The notes beneath the pieces were generated by a model, which had not been told where the DNA came from, ran no database searches, and saw only the letters and a list, made by a program, of their open reading frames with translations. From Acinetobacter pittii ATCC 19004 = CIP 70.29 (lineage in GTDB: Bacteria; Pseudomonadota; Gammaproteobacteria; Pseudomonadales; Moraxellaceae), in assembly GCF_000369045.1 (NCBI RefSeq), contig NZ_KB849786.1, positions 355,906 to 419,905 of the forward strand: DNA of 64,000 bases. The letters are read 5' to 3'. Each line of letters starts with the position of its first letter. Position 1 is the stretch's first letter. The position numbers and the translations under genes are program-made. Below, one piece after another: positions 27,149-37,472 of the stretch.

Positions 27149-27772
27149 TTATCTTTTACTCAAAGCTAATTTCAAAGCAAACAACACAAAAATACTGCCA
27201 GTAATTCGGTCCATATATTTCACAAATTTAGGTTGCTTAAGATAACGTGACAGTGGCTGCATAGCCAAAATTAATAAAGTTGACCATAGCATTCCAATCA
27301 CCACATGAATCATTACCAGTCCCATCACCCAAGTAACTGCCGATGCTTGTGGTGGAATAAACTGTGGAAGAAATGAAATATAAAAAATACCAACTTTGGG
27401 ATTAAGTAAATTACCCAAAAAACCCTTAATAAACCAATTCTGTGAAGAGGGGACATTTGAGTTGCTTTCTTGCATGTTTGCAAGCTGGCTACGTGGTTTT
27501 AAAATCATATTTAAACCTAACCATGCTAGATAAGCTGCTCCCATCCATTTTAGAATATTAAAAGCGAGATCAGATGCCATGAGCAAAGCACCTAGACCAC
27601 AGGCAACCACAATTCCCCATACAATACAGCCAAGGCTAATGCCGACCGCTGTTTGAAACGCTTTCGATTTACCTTCAAGTGTTGCTGTACGAATAATTAA
27701 AGTCGTATCCAGACCCGGGGTCAGTGTAAGTAAGGTAATCGCAATTAAATAAGGGATGAGTATGGTGGTCAT
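27149..27772 (-). CDS. LysE/RhtB family amino-acid exporter
   Basis: A 207-residue protein with six predicted hydrophobic segments. The family-typical start is ILIPYLIAITLLTLTPGLDT; AVGISLGCIVWG, WMGAAYLAWLGL and KGFLGNLLNPKVGIFYISF are the LysE/RhtB blocks. It exports amino acids or related compounds; members act on lysine, threonine, homoserine or leucine, and the substrate cannot be assigned. The start is placed at the ATG at 27772; a TTG at 27787 in the same frame is the alternative. It is inserted in opposite orientation between dapF and xerC, which are normally neighbours. Confidence 0.87.
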   Translation of the reverse strand: MTTILIPYLIAITLLTLTPGLDTTLIIRTATLEGKSKAFQTAVGISLGCIVWGIVVACGLGALLMASDLAFNILKWMGAAYLAWLGLNMILKPRSQLANMQESNSNVPSSQNWFIKGFLGNLLNPKVGIFYISFLPQFIPPQASAVTWVMGLVMIHVVIGMLWSTLLILAMQPLSRYLKQPKFVKYMDRITGSIFVLFALKLALSKR

Positions 27773-27898
27773 GGCGGCATGGTCCAATGAATACTTGGTT
27801 TAAATTGTAATATATAAATTAGATCAGCATTAGGTTGTGCGATATCAAATTTTCATGATCACATAGTTTTTGGTACACTCAAAAAAATGAGCAAATAA

Positions 27899-28825
27899 AT
27901 GGAGAGCAATTTGGATTTTGCATTACAACTGCTCTCAATGTGGTTAAAAGAAAGAAAAATACAGAATCAATCTGAGCACACGATTAATGCTTATGAACGA
28001 GATGTTAAAAGCTTTCTTGAGTTCTGCGAGCACAAACAACTAGATTTGAGAAATATTGAAGCTTCAGATTTAAGAGAGTACTTAGCGCAGCGTGTCGAAC
28101 AGGACCAGTTAAGTTCAAGTAGTATGCAACGCCATCTCACTTCAATTCGCCAGTTTATGAAGTGGGCTGAACAAGGCAAATATCTAGAAATTAATCCTAC
28201 TGACGATTTTAAGTTAAAACGCCAACCTAGACCTTTACCAGGCATGATCGACATAGAAACAGTTAATCAAATTTTAGATCAACCTATGCCTGAAAAACCA
28301 ATTGATCAGCAGCTTTGGTTAAGAGACAAAGCGATGCTCGAGTTACTTTACTCAAGTGGTTTACGTCTGGCTGAATTGCAGGGATTAACTGTTAAAGATG
28401 TAGATTTTAATCGCCAACTTGTTCGTATTACAGGTAAAGGAAATAAAACACGTATAGTACCATTTGGGAAAAAAGCAAAAGAAAGTCTATTGAACTGGTT
28501 GAAAGTTTATAAAATTTGGAAAGGACATTTTGATCAAAATGATTCTGTCTTTATTTCCTTACGAGGAGGGACGCTCACTCCAAGGCAAATTGAAAAACGT
28601 GTGAAGCTTCAAGCACAAAGGGCAGGTGTAAATGTCGATTTACATCCGCATTTACTCAGACATTGTTTTGCTAGCCATATGCTATCGAGTAGCGGTGATT
28701 TGCGTTCAGTACAAGAAATGCTAGGCCATAGTAATTTATCTACGACACAAATTTATACGCATATTGATTTCGATCATTTGGCACAAGTGTATGATCAAGC
28801 TCATCCAAGGGCACATAAAAACTAA
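27899..28825 (+). CDS. xerC: Tyrosine recombinase XerC
   Basis: XerC of 308 residues resolves chromosome dimers at dif together with XerD. The N-terminal SAM-like DNA-binding domain covers about residues 8-95, and the catalytic domain follows. All catalytic residues are visible: Arg in SSGLRLAEL, Lys in TGKGNKTR, the HxxR pair in HLLRHCFASH, His in LGHSNLSTTQ, and nucleophile Tyr in IYTH. The choice of XerC over XerD rests on proximity to dapF. The ATG at 27899 has no strong ribosome-binding site, and a TTG 12 bases downstream with ggaga is an alternative. Confidence 0.9.
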   Translation: MESNLDFALQLLSMWLKERKIQNQSEHTINAYERDVKSFLEFCEHKQLDLRNIEASDLREYLAQRVEQDQLSSSSMQRHLTSIRQFMKWAEQGKYLEINPTDDFKLKRQPRPLPGMIDIETVNQILDQPMPEKPIDQQLWLRDKAMLELLYSSGLRLAELQGLTVKDVDFNRQLVRITGKGNKTRIVPFGKKAKESLLNWLKVYKIWKGHFDQNDSVFISLRGGTLTPRQIEKRVKLQAQRAGVNVDLHPHLLRHCFASHMLSSSGDLRSVQEMLGHSNLSTTQIYTHIDFDHLAQVYDQAHPRAHKN

Positions 28826-29286
28826 AATTTAAAAATAGACTCAATAAATAGATAATTAAATTGATAAGTTTTAGGTGAATGTAGAGATCATTTGTATTTT
28901 TTTACAAATTTGTTTAAGAGAAATAGTCAAAACAGCCAAATTGACCATTTTGATCTTTGGGTATTTTGTGGACGACTGGGTCTAAAAAACGTCAGATTTA
29001 TGGTTTTTAAAAGTAATGTTATGTTTCTAGCTAATATGCTAAATAAGATAAAAAGATAATAAAAATCAATGTATAAAATACAGTTTAAAAAGAATAAAAT
29101 AGACCCTCATGGCAGTCTAAAATTTTTTTATGAACTGATGGTTTCATTTTTTTTGTGCTGTTCCAGAAAATTGTGACTTGACCGAAATGCCAAACACATT
29201 GCAAGATAGGGTACCTAAAAAATTTTAATTGAAGAGTTAATATACTTTTCTCAACATTTACTTTTGCTAGAACAGCCGAGGATTAC
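28826..29286. other. 461-bp intergenic region upstream of etfB
   Basis: Very AT-rich. No reading frame over 20 codons with a ribosome-binding site was seen, and no clear terminator for xerC. It presumably holds the etfBA promoter, but no unambiguous -35/-10 pair could be selected. Confidence 0.5.
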
Positions 29287-30036
29287 ATGAAGGCTCTTGT
29301 TGCTGTAAAACGCGTGGTTGATGCCAACGTTAAAGTTCGTGTTAAGCCGGACAATAGTGGGGTTGACCTTACCAACGTAAAAATGTCAATTAACCCATTT
29401 TGTGAAATCGCAGTGGAAGAAGCGGTTCGCTTAAAAGAAAAAGGAACAGTATCAGAAATCGTTGTTGTTTCTGTTGGTCCTAAAGAAGCTCAAGAACAAA
29501 TCCGTTCTGCAATGGCTCTAGGCGCAGACCGTGGTATTTTGGTTGAAACTACTGATGAAATTGGCGCTTTAGAAGTTGCTAAAATTTTAAAAGGTGTTGT
29601 TGAAGCTGAAAAACCAGAACTTATCCTTCTTGGTAAACAAGCAATTGATGATGACTCTAACCAAGTAGGTCAAATGCTTGGTGCATTATTAGGTGCTGGT
29701 CAAGGTACATTCGCTTCTGAAGTGAAAGTTGATGGCGGTAAAGTACAAGTGACTCGTGAAGTTGACGGTGGTTTACAAACTGTTGAACTTACACTTCCTG
29801 CAATCATCACGACTGACTTGCGTCTGAACGAGCCACGTTATGCAGCATTGCCTAACATCATGAAAGCTCGTAAGAAGCCACTTGATACTAAATCTCCTGC
29901 TGATTATGGCGTTACAGCTGGTACTAAGCTTAAAACTGTTAAAGTTGAAGCTCCAGCAGAACGTAAAGCTGGCGTACAAGTGAAATCTGTAGATGAGCTT
30001 GTTGAAAAATTGAAAAATGAAGCGAAAGTGATCTAA
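29287..30036 (+). CDS. etfB: Electron transfer flavoprotein beta subunit
   Basis: EtfB of 249 residues, beta subunit of the FAD/AMP heterodimer that passes electrons from acyl-CoA and other dehydrogenases to ETF:quinone oxidoreductase. It begins [12 protein letters not shown]. The AMP-binding region [16 protein letters not shown] (near residue 117) and the recognition loop [17 protein letters not shown] are present. Codon use is strongly biased (gct, ggt, cgt), as expected of an abundant protein. etfA follows 17 bp downstream with aaggat before its start. Confidence 0.96.
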   Translation: MKALVAVKRVVDANVKVRVKPDNSGVDLTNVKMSINPFCEIAVEEAVRLKEKGTVSEIVVVSVGPKEAQEQIRSAMALGADRGILVETTDEIGALEVAKILKGVVEAEKPELILLGKQAIDDDSNQVGQMLGALLGAGQGTFASEVKVDGGKVQVTREVDGGLQTVELTLPAIITTDLRLNEPRYAALPNIMKARKKPLDTKSPADYGVTAGTKLKTVKVEAPAERKAGVQVKSVDELVEKLKNEAKVI

Positions 30037-30053
30037 TACGGAAGGATAAAATC

Positions 30054-30986
30054 ATGAGTATTTTAGTTATCGCTGACCACAACAACCAAGTACTTAACGG
30101 TGCTACTTTAAACGTTGTTGCTGCAGCACAAAAAATCGGTGGTGATATTACTGTATTAGTTGCTGGTTCTGGTGCTCAAGCAGTTGCTGATGCTGCTGCT
30201 AAAGTTGCTGGTGTAAGCAAAGTTTTACTTGCTGACAACGCTGCTTATGCAAACCAATTAGCTGAAAACGTAGCTGGCCTAGTTGCTGACTTGGCTAAAG
30301 GTTACAAATACGTTTTAGCTGCTTCTACAACGACTGGTAAGAACATTCTTCCACGTGTTGCTGCTCTTCTTGATGTAAGCATGATCACAGATATCATTTC
30401 TGTTGAATCTGCGAACACATTCAAGCGTCCTATCTACGCTGGTAACGCGATTGCAACTGTTCAATCTGACGAAGCAATCATTGTTGGTACTGTTCGTGGT
30501 ACAGCATTTGATCCAGTTGCTGCGGAAGGAGGTTCAGCTGCTGTTGAAACAGTTGGCGAAGTAAAAGATGCGGGTATTTCTCACTTCGTATCTGAAGAAA
30601 TCGTTAAGCTTGATCGTCCAGAATTAACTGCGGCTCGCATCGTAGTTTCTGGTGGTCGTGGTGTAGGTTCTGGTGAGAACTACCATAAAGTACTTGATCC
30701 ATTAGCTGACAAGCTTGGTGCAGCACAAGGTGCTTCACGTGCAGCAGTTGATGCAGGCTTTGTACCTAACGATTTCCAAGTTGGTCAAACTGGTAAAATC
30801 GTTGCGCCTGAGCTTTATGTTGCTGTAGGTATTTCTGGTGCGATCCAGCATTTAGCTGGTATGAAAGATTCTAAAGTTATTGTTGCAATCAACAAAGACG
30901 AAGAAGCGCCAATCAACAGTGTTGCTGACTACTGGTTAGTTGGTGATTTGAACACTGTAGTACCAGAATTGGTATCTAAACTTTAA
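30054..30986 (+). CDS. etfA: Electron transfer flavoprotein alpha subunit
   Basis: EtfA of 310 residues. The C-terminal FAD domain contains [17 protein letters not shown], then [39 protein letters not shown] and the closing D-L-N-T-V-V-P segment, all standard. The N-terminal domain is the structural half that docks etfB. It is co-transcribed with etfB and ends at a strong terminator. The biased codon use matches etfB. Confidence 0.96.
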   Translation: MSILVIADHNNQVLNGATLNVVAAAQKIGGDITVLVAGSGAQAVADAAAKVAGVSKVLLADNAAYANQLAENVAGLVADLAKGYKYVLAASTTTGKNILPRVAALLDVSMITDIISVESANTFKRPIYAGNAIATVQSDEAIIVGTVRGTAFDPVAAEGGSAAVETVGEVKDAGISHFVSEEIVKLDRPELTAARIVVSGGRGVGSGENYHKVLDPLADKLGAAQGASRAAVDAGFVPNDFQVGQTGKIVAPELYVAVGISGAIQHLAGMKDSKVIVAINKDEEAPINSVADYWLVGDLNTVVPELVSKL

Positions 30987-31004
30987 TCTTTACTGATTAA
31001 AGCT

Positions 31005-31036
31005 AAAAAACCCCTAGTTTTTACTAGGGGTTTTTT
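31005..31036 (+). terminator. Hairpin terminator after etfBA
   Basis: Fourteen-base perfect arms (aaaaaacccctagt and complement), a tttt loop and a T6 tail. Confidence 0.93.
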
Positions 31037-31351
31037 ATTATGAATAGTGATCTGAAATGTATAACTGAGACTTTTATCTCATTTGAGGTTTGATTTTTAT
31101 AGAATAAAAATCACATAGTTTTATTAAGAATAGAACATGCTCGTTATGGCGATGTGATAAGAATAATATGCAATTAAATTATACAAATATCACCAGATTA
31201 GCGGTGTAGATTCCGCACATTACACAGTGCTTTTATGCTATAGTATACAGCTATATTTTTTTCGATTTTAGTTCAGTTTCCGGAACTAAATTTTTTGCAA
31301 GATCAAGACATATAAGCAGATGGAAATTTCTATCTGTAAGAAGGAGTATGC
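31037..31351 (+). other. gyrA upstream region
   Basis: A 315-bp AT-rich region without a credible gene. A TATAGT hexamer at 31239-31244 could be a -10 element, but no well-spaced -35 was identified. A terminator-like hairpin lies further downstream (listed separately). A good ribosome-binding site (aaggag) immediately precedes gyrA. Confidence 0.45.
31267..31296 (+). promoter_or_regulatory. Terminator-like hairpin in the gyrA leader
   Basis: Eight-base perfect arms (tttagttc / gaactaaa) with an 8-nt loop are followed at once by T6. The hairpin ends 55 bp before the gyrA start and lies downstream of the possible -10 at 31239. It therefore has the form of an attenuator inside the leader, although the stem is low in GC. 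An alternative pairing of the inner agtttccggaact is possible. Confidence 0.4.
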
Positions 31352-34066
31352 ATGAGCGTATCGGAAATCCGACCGATTGCCATTGAGGACGAACTCAAGC
31401 ATTCATATTTAGATTACGCGATGAGTGTAATCGTATCTCGTGCATTGCCGGATGTGAGAGACGGTCTTAAACCTGTTCACCGTCGTGTGCTTTATGCCAT
31501 GCACGAATTGGGCAATGACTATAACAAAGCCTACAAGAAATCTGCGCGTGTTGTTGGGGACGTAATCGGTAAATATCACCCTCATGGTGACTCAGCTGTT
31601 TATGAAACCATTGTACGTATGGCTCAGGACTTTAGCTTACGTTATTTATTGGTAGATGGTCAGGGTAACTTCGGTTCGATTGATGGTGATAGCGCAGCTG
31701 CGATGCGTTATACCGAAGTCCGTATGACCAAGCTTGCACACGAGCTTCTTGCAGATCTAGAAAAAGACACGGTTGACTGGGAAGATAACTACGACGGATC
31801 TGAGCGTATTCCAGAAGTACTTCCGACACGTGTTCCTAACTTGTTAATTAATGGCGCTGCTGGTATTGCCGTAGGTATGGCAACCAACATGGCACCGCAT
31901 AACATGACAGAAGTTGTGAATGCGTGCTTAGCCTATGCTGACAATCCGAATATCTCGATTGAAGGATTGATGGAATATATTACTGGTCCTGACTTCCCTA
32001 CAGGCGGTATTATTTACGGTAAATCAGGTATTGTTGATGCCTACCGTACAGGTAAAGGCCGCTTACATATTCGTGGTAAGTACCATTTCGAAGAAGACGA
32101 AAAGACAGGCCGTACAACGATTGTCTTTACTGAAATTCCATATCAAGTAAACAAAGCAAGAGTTATTGAACGTATTGCCGAGTTAGTGAAAGAGAAAAAA
32201 CTTGAAGGTATTTCAGAACTTCGTGATGAGTCTGACAAAGAAGGTATGCGTATTGCAATTGACTTAAAACGCGGTGAAAACGCTGAAGTCGTTGTAAATA
32301 ACTTATTCTTAAATACCCAACTTGAAAACTCATTCAGCATCAACATGGTTTGTCTTGATAACGGACAACCAAAATTGATGAATCTGAAAGATATTATTGC
32401 GGCATTTATCCGTCACCGCCAAGAAGTTGTGACACGCCGTACCATGTTCGAACTGCGTAAAGCACGTGAACGTGGTCATATCTTAGAAGGCTTAACCGTT
32501 GCTTTAGCCAATATCGATGAAATTATCGAGACGATTAAAACTTCTGCTAACCCTGCTGAAGCGCGTGAGCGTTTACTTGCAGGTGAGTGGGCAGGTGGTG
32601 GTGTCGTTTCATTACTTGAAAAAGCTGGCGCAATTTCTGTTCGTCCAGATGAAATCGAAGGTGAAGATCCAAATCGTCCATTTGGTCTAACCGATTCAAT
32701 TTACCGTTTATCACCAACACAAGTAGGCGCAATTTTAGAATTACGTTTACATCGTTTAACTGGTCTTGAACAAGACAAATTACATGCAGAATATACTGAG
32801 ATCTTAGGTCAAATCGCTGAACTTACTGCGATTTTGAATGATTTCAATTTATTGATGGCTGTAATTCGCGAAGAGTTGGCACTAGTACTACAACAGTATG
32901 GTGATGGACGTCGCACTGAAATTATTGAATCACGTATTGATTTTAGCCGTGAAGATTTAATTCCTGAAGAGCAAGTTGTATTAACAGTTTCACAAACAGG
33001 TTACGCAAAAACTCAACCACTTTCAGACTATCAGGCTCAGCGCCGTGGTGGACGTGGTAAGTCTGCAACTTCAATGAAAGATGATGACTTTATTCAACAT
33101 CTCATTGTAGCTTCAAACCATGCGACTGTGCTGTGCTTTACCAACGTAGGTAAAGTATATCGTCTTCGTGTGTTTGAAGTGCCTCAAGCATCACGTGGTG
33201 CCAAAGGTCGTCCGATTGTGAACTTGTTACCTTTAGATGCGAATGAAACAGTAACAGCTATCTTGCCGTTGAATGAGTTCCCAGAAAACCATTACGTATT
33301 TATGGCGACAGCATCAGGTACGGTTAAACGTGTTGATTTAGAGCAATTCGCTAATATCCGTTCAAATGGTTTACGCGCAATTGAACTCAATGAAGAAGAT
33401 ACCTTAATTGGTGTTGCGATTACTGATGGTAATCAGCAAATCATGTTGTTCTCGAACGAAGGTAAGGCAATTCGTTTTGCTGAGACTGACGTACGTGCAA
33501 TGGGCCGTACTGCGAAAGGTGTTCGTGGTATGCGCGTGAGCTTTGCAAGCAGTACTTTAAGTGAAGAAGATGCAGAAGTTGAAAATGATGAATCAGATGA
33601 CAATGACGATTCAGCAGATTCAAATTTAGTAAGCCGTATCGTATCGCTTGTAGTTGTACCTGAAACAGGTGAAGTACTGTGTGCAAGTGCTAACGGTTAC
33701 GGTAAACGTACTCCAGTAAATGACTTCCCGACTAAGAAACGTGGCGGTAAGGGTGTCATTGCGATTAAGACAAGCGAACGTAACGGTGAGCTTGTTGGTG
33801 CAGTGTCTATTGACGAAACCAAAGAATTGTTACTTATTTCTGATGGCGGTACATTAGTTCGTACCCGTGCAGCAGAAGTTGCGATGACTGGTCGTAATGC
33901 ACAAGGTGTACGCCTAATTCGCTTAAGCGAAGAAGAAACTCTAGTAGGTGTTGTGTCTATTGAAGCTGTCGAAGATGAAGAAGAGTTTCTCGAAGGCGAA
34001 GTAGATACTACTGAAACTGATAGCGAAGAAGTTGTATCAAATAATGAAGATGCTTCTGAAGAGTAA
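31352..34066 (+). CDS. gyrA: DNA gyrase subunit A
   Basis: GyrA of 904 residues, the breakage-reunion subunit of gyrase. Catalytic Tyr120 is in [11 protein letters not shown]. The quinolone-determining region [10 protein letters not shown] has Ser81 (codon TCA, 31592-31594) and Glu85, the susceptible wild type in Acinetobacter numbering. The GyrA box QRRGGRG is near residue 565, at the start of the C-terminal beta-pinwheel. Between pinwheel blades there is an acidic insertion of about 25 residues (near 733-757, rich in Asp/Glu), and the tail (last ~40 residues) is also very acidic. This makes the protein longer than E. coli GyrA (875). A terminator follows. Confidence 0.97.
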   Translation: MSVSEIRPIAIEDELKHSYLDYAMSVIVSRALPDVRDGLKPVHRRVLYAMHELGNDYNKAYKKSARVVGDVIGKYHPHGDSAVYETIVRMAQDFSLRYLLVDGQGNFGSIDGDSAAAMRYTEVRMTKLAHELLADLEKDTVDWEDNYDGSERIPEVLPTRVPNLLINGAAGIAVGMATNMAPHNMTEVVNACLAYADNPNISIEGLMEYITGPDFPTGGIIYGKSGIVDAYRTGKGRLHIRGKYHFEEDEKTGRTTIVFTEIPYQVNKARVIERIAELVKEKKLEGISELRDESDKEGMRIAIDLKRGENAEVVVNNLFLNTQLENSFSINMVCLDNGQPKLMNLKDIIAAFIRHRQEVVTRRTMFELRKARERGHILEGLTVALANIDEIIETIKTSANPAEARERLLAGEWAGGGVVSLLEKAGAISVRPDEIEGEDPNRPFGLTDSIYRLSPTQVGAILELRLHRLTGLEQDKLHAEYTEILGQIAELTAILNDFNLLMAVIREELALVLQQYGDGRRTEIIESRIDFSREDLIPEEQVVLTVSQTGYAKTQPLSDYQAQRRGGRGKSATSMKDDDFIQHLIVASNHATVLCFTNVGKVYRLRVFEVPQASRGAKGRPIVNLLPLDANETVTAILPLNEFPENHYVFMATASGTVKRVDLEQFANIRSNGLRAIELNEEDTLIGVAITDGNQQIMLFSNEGKAIRFAETDVRAMGRTAKGVRGMRVSFASSTLSEEDAEVENDESDDNDDSADSNLVSRIVSLVVVPETGEVLCASANGYGKRTPVNDFPTKKRGGKGVIAIKTSERNGELVGAVSIDETKELLLISDGGTLVRTRAAEVAMTGRNAQGVRLIRLSEEETLVGVVSIEAVEDEEEFLEGEVDTTETDSEEVVSNNEDASEE

Positions 34067-34080
34067 GTAAAACTTAAATA

Positions 34081-34106
34081 AAAAAGGAAGCATAAGCTTC
34101 CTTTTT
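34081..34106. terminator. Bidirectional hairpin terminator after gyrA
   Basis: Eleven-base perfect arms (aaaaaggaagc / gcttccttttt), an ataa loop and T-runs on both strands, between convergent gyrA and the exporter operon. Confidence 0.9.
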
Positions 34107-34125
34107 TATTTTATGAAGAAGATTT

Positions 34126-35208
34126 TTAAAAAAGCCGATAATAAGATAAACTCACCAATATTAATCCAAGGGTCCCAAGAAAAATCAGCTTTGGTACAAC
34201 CGTGGCTAATGGAACACCCATCTGGTTAAGTTGCACAAACATTTGTACCCCATGTGTGGAAGGTAAACACCACGCAAGCCATTGTAACCATTCAGGCATG
34301 GCTTGATGAGGCCAAGCAGCTCCGGTTAATAAGAATAAAGGTACTGAGCTAAACACAATAATATGTCCGGCACGTTCCGGCATATCTAAAAGTGAACCGA
34401 TCAGCATGCCTAATCCAATCACACAACTAATAAAAATTGGAACGGCAATGAGTAGACCTATAAAATTTCCACCGTGTGGATAGTCATTGAACCACAAGGT
34501 AAAACCAAAAAGATAAAAACACCCTAAACAACCAATCGTAAATATACTTGCGAAAACTCCAGCGAGGCGAACAGCTGTAATCTTTTCACGTTGCTCACTA
34601 TAGCTAGCTATTAACATTGCCAAACCTAGCACAATCGTTTGATGAATAATTAACGATGCCACAGCCGGAAAAATATAACTTCCATATCCTGAAAGTGGAT
34701 TAAATAACGGCACTTGATGAATAGAAAGCGCTGGCTGGAAATGAGTGCGCTGTCCAAATTTTTCAATATATTCTTTTAATGTAGCTTCTATCGAGGTTGC
34801 TAGACCTAAACCAATTTCTTTAGTTTTTAAAAAGTTGGTTGTGCTTAAGTATAAGCCGATTCCACCTGTTTCTCCTCTGCGTAAGCTTTGGGTTAAGTTA
34901 TTTGGTAAAAGTAAAATACCATCGGCTTTTTGCTCACGTACCATTTGTTCAGCTTGTAAAAAATTGCTGGTAACGGTAACGATATGAACATGGGGGCTAT
35001 TTGCACTTTGGCCAATCAATTGAGAAGTTAAGAGGCTTTGTTCTTCATCAACAATCACAATTGGAATAGATTCTGCACGCTCAGCTTTATAGGCGGTAGG
35101 ATAAAAAAAGCTATAAAGAATGACCGATAAAATCAGAGTTGTGAAAACTGAGCTATTACTTACAATGTCTTTAAATGTTTGCCCATAAGCCTTAAAGAAT
35201 TCTTTCAT
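34126..35208 (-). CDS. ABC-2 type permease (export operon, last gene)
   Basis: A 360-residue membrane protein of the ABC-2 permease family. One N-terminal TM (VFTTLILSVILYSFFYP), a large extracytoplasmic domain of about 130 residues (VDEEQSLLTSQLIG onwards), then a cluster of five to six TM segments. The segment around GAAWPHQAMPEWLQW is typical of this group. It overlaps the preceding permease by 4 bp, so the two are translationally coupled and probably form a heterodimer. No nucleotide-binding subunit is encoded beside them, which is unusual for an ABC transporter. Substrate unknown. Confidence 0.82.
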   Translation of the reverse strand: MKEFFKAYGQTFKDIVSNSSVFTTLILSVILYSFFYPTAYKAERAESIPIVIVDEEQSLLTSQLIGQSANSPHVHIVTVTSNFLQAEQMVREQKADGILLLPNNLTQSLRRGETGGIGLYLSTTNFLKTKEIGLGLATSIEATLKEYIEKFGQRTHFQPALSIHQVPLFNPLSGYGSYIFPAVASLIIHQTIVLGLAMLIASYSEQREKITAVRLAGVFASIFTIGCLGCFYLFGFTLWFNDYPHGGNFIGLLIAVPIFISCVIGLGMLIGSLLDMPERAGHIIVFSSVPLFLLTGAAWPHQAMPEWLQWLAWCLPSTHGVQMFVQLNQMGVPLATVVPKLIFLGTLGLILVSLSYYRLF

Positions 35209-36335
35209 TGTGTTGCCCCTCGAACTAATTTTTTAAGCAATAGACAACTTAAAAAGAAGTAAATCAGGCAATAACCGATGAGTATTAAAAAAGGAATCAT
35301 TGAAATGAAAACTGGACTGCCGATCACCCATTGTTCGGTTTGAAGCTTGGCATAAGGGGTATAAGGAATAATGAGTGACCAAAACTTGGTGAAAATAGGT
35401 GCATTATTTAAAGGTAGCGTAACGCCTGCGAAACTTAAAGAAGACCCACCATATACCGCGATAAAGCCAAAAGTTTTACTTAAATTTTTGGTTGCAAGAA
35501 TGACGGTGCTACTAATCAAAGCGTAAGCAAAATAAAGTAAAAACTGTGCACATAATAATAAACTAAGAGAACCTGCTACGAACCAGCCACGGATTTCGAC
35601 TAGCCAAAACATCCATACCCATGTCCATGCACAAAATATAAGGCTATAAAGCAGATTTTTAGCCAGTAAGCCTTGAATAAAACTTTCTCGGTTTACCCAT
35701 GCTGTTAATGTGCCACGTTTAAGCTCTTGTCCAATAGCAAAGGCAACACAGCAACATAACAATAAGTGCAATACAGCAGGAACCATGAAAGGTTCTAAAT
35801 AAAACTCATAACTCATACTTGGATTATAAAGCGTTGAGATTTTGACATGAGCTGTAGGAACATCTAAATAGGGAATACTATTTACAAGATAACTTTGACC
35901 AGCATAGTCTGCTAAAGCATTGAGGGTACTGACCAACATTGCGGAAGAAATGGTATTTCCGACACTAAAAAAAGACTGGTTAAATGCAATGCTGATTTGA
36001 GCATCTTGTGCTTTCACAAAGCGTTTTTCAGCGCCGTCTGGAATAAAAACATAACCCCATATTTTAGTTTCATTGAGTAGTCGTTCAGCCTCAGCAGAGC
36101 TTGCCGTAATTGTTTTAATGTCTACTGTATGATTCAACGAAAGATACTTTTCAATATTACGGCTGAGTTCACTTTGGTCTTGATCAATAATCGCAATTGG
36201 TAAGTGTTCAGCTTTACCTGCGTAAAACATGCTGCTAAACATGAAAATGATAAAAGCAGGGATAAGTGTCACCATACACAAATCCCATTTATTACTTTTT
36301 AGATAGTTTAGTTCCCGTAATATACTGGCAAACAT
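35205..36335 (-). CDS. ABC-2 type permease (export operon, third gene)
   Basis: A 376-residue ABC-2 permease with the same plan as its partner. N-terminal TM (LCMVTLIPAFIIFMFSSMFY), an extracytoplasmic domain starting AIIDQDQSELSRNI, then about five TM segments. Both proteins share the IPI/AI-VDE/DQ-QS block right after the first TM, pointing to duplication. It lies 3 bp after the HlyD-type adaptor gene in the operon and overlaps the next permease. Such pairs resemble YhhJ/YbhSR-type drug exporters, but the ATPase they need is missing here. Confidence 0.82.
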   Translation of the reverse strand: MFASILRELNYLKSNKWDLCMVTLIPAFIIFMFSSMFYAGKAEHLPIAIIDQDQSELSRNIEKYLSLNHTVDIKTITASSAEAERLLNETKIWGYVFIPDGAEKRFVKAQDAQISIAFNQSFFSVGNTISSAMLVSTLNALADYAGQSYLVNSIPYLDVPTAHVKISTLYNPSMSYEFYLEPFMVPAVLHLLLCCCVAFAIGQELKRGTLTAWVNRESFIQGLLAKNLLYSLIFCAWTWVWMFWLVEIRGWFVAGSLSLLLCAQFLLYFAYALISSTVILATKNLSKTFGFIAVYGGSSLSFAGVTLPLNNAPIFTKFWSLIIPYTPYAKLQTEQWVIGSPVFISMIPFLILIGYCLIYFFLSCLLLKKLVRGATQ

Positions 36336-36338
36336 GCT

Positions 36339-37460
36339 TTATTTTTCTTCTTTAATTTTAAATAGAACACTCATACCAACCTTTAAATCTTTGACAGGAC
36401 TTTCAGGCACCAGATGTAATTTGAAGCTACGAATATCATAGCCTCCAGTTTGGCGAGTCGTTTTAATGGTGGCAAATTCACCTTCAGCATCTATATTCTT
36501 AATTTTAAAATTCACATTCTGATTAAGTGCTGGAATGAATCCTTCAAGGATTTTATTTTTATAAACAGAGGCATATTGATTTTCACCCACGTTTAAACTT
36601 ACCCATAAATCATCATCTTCTAAAATGCTAACAACAGGCACACCCATAGCGACTAATTCAGAAGGCTTACCGTAAGTTTTTGAAACTGTACCCGAAATCG
36701 GAGAGAGTAAGCGTGTTTCTTCCTCTAAAGCTTTTGCTTCAGCTACCGCAGCTTTTGCAATTTCAACCTGTGCATCTGCTGTAGATTTTTGCTGGCTAGT
36801 GCTTCCACGTTTTGCACGAGCATATTGTTGATAAGAGGCTTCACTTAATTCTTGAGCAGAGGTCTGTGCTGCGAGCATTTCATCTCGTCTTTGACGTGAA
36901 ATGACACCTTGTCTATATAAATTTTCACCACGTTGGTAAGTAGTTTTTGCAAGGTTTGCTTGTGCTTTCGTGCTTTGCCAGTTGGCATAAAGAGTATCGA
37001 TATTTTCTTGTTGAGAACCTCGATCTACCGTAGATTGAAATGCTAAAGCCGATTGTAAGGTAGCCAAAGCTTGTTGCTTTTTAGCTTCTATTTCCGGACT
37101 AACCAAACGAACAAGGGGTTGGCCTTTGGAAATTTTCTGGCCTTCTTGTACATAAATTTCTTCAATACGACTCGGGACTTTTGTACTTACGTGAATAGTT
37201 TCAGCTTCAACACGGCCTTGTAGTTCAATAGGTTTCGGTTGATAGCTTTTCCACAAACCAAAAATAATTAAACCTAATAAGGCAATGATGATCAAACCAA
37301 TAAACAGTTTAATTTTGGAATTTTTAGGAGGATTGGCGTCATTTTTATTTGTACTTGATTCTTGATGGTCACTAACTTGATCATCTTTTTTAACTTGGGT
37401 GGTTTCTGCTGTATCCGCAACAGGAGAATCTTGTTCTGAATGAGCTGAGTCTTGATTCAT
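36339..37460 (-). CDS. HlyD/EmrA family periplasmic adaptor
   Basis: A 373-residue membrane-fusion protein. A highly charged N-terminal cytoplasmic segment of about 50 residues (Asp, Glu, Lys, Ser rich) precedes a single TM (LFIGLIIIALLGLIIFGLW). The split lipoyl domain (VSTKVPSRIEEI, later LLSPISGTVSK) flanks a coiled-coil hairpin at about 115-240, and a barrel domain follows. It has a strong ribosome-binding site (aaggggag, seven bases before ATG). It links the inner-membrane permeases encoded downstream with the TolC-like channel encoded 12 bp upstream. The resemblance is to YhiI/YbhG-type adaptors. Confidence 0.88.
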   Translation of the reverse strand: MNQDSAHSEQDSPVADTAETTQVKKDDQVSDHQESSTNKNDANPPKNSKIKLFIGLIIIALLGLIIFGLWKSYQPKPIELQGRVEAETIHVSTKVPSRIEEIYVQEGQKISKGQPLVRLVSPEIEAKKQQALATLQSALAFQSTVDRGSQQENIDTLYANWQSTKAQANLAKTTYQRGENLYRQGVISRQRRDEMLAAQTSAQELSEASYQQYARAKRGSTSQQKSTADAQVEIAKAAVAEAKALEEETRLLSPISGTVSKTYGKPSELVAMGVPVVSILEDDDLWVSLNVGENQYASVYKNKILEGFIPALNQNVNFKIKNIDAEGEFATIKTTRQTGGYDIRSFKLHLVPESPVKDLKVGMSVLFKIKEEK

Positions 37461-37472
37461 TTTATACTCCCC

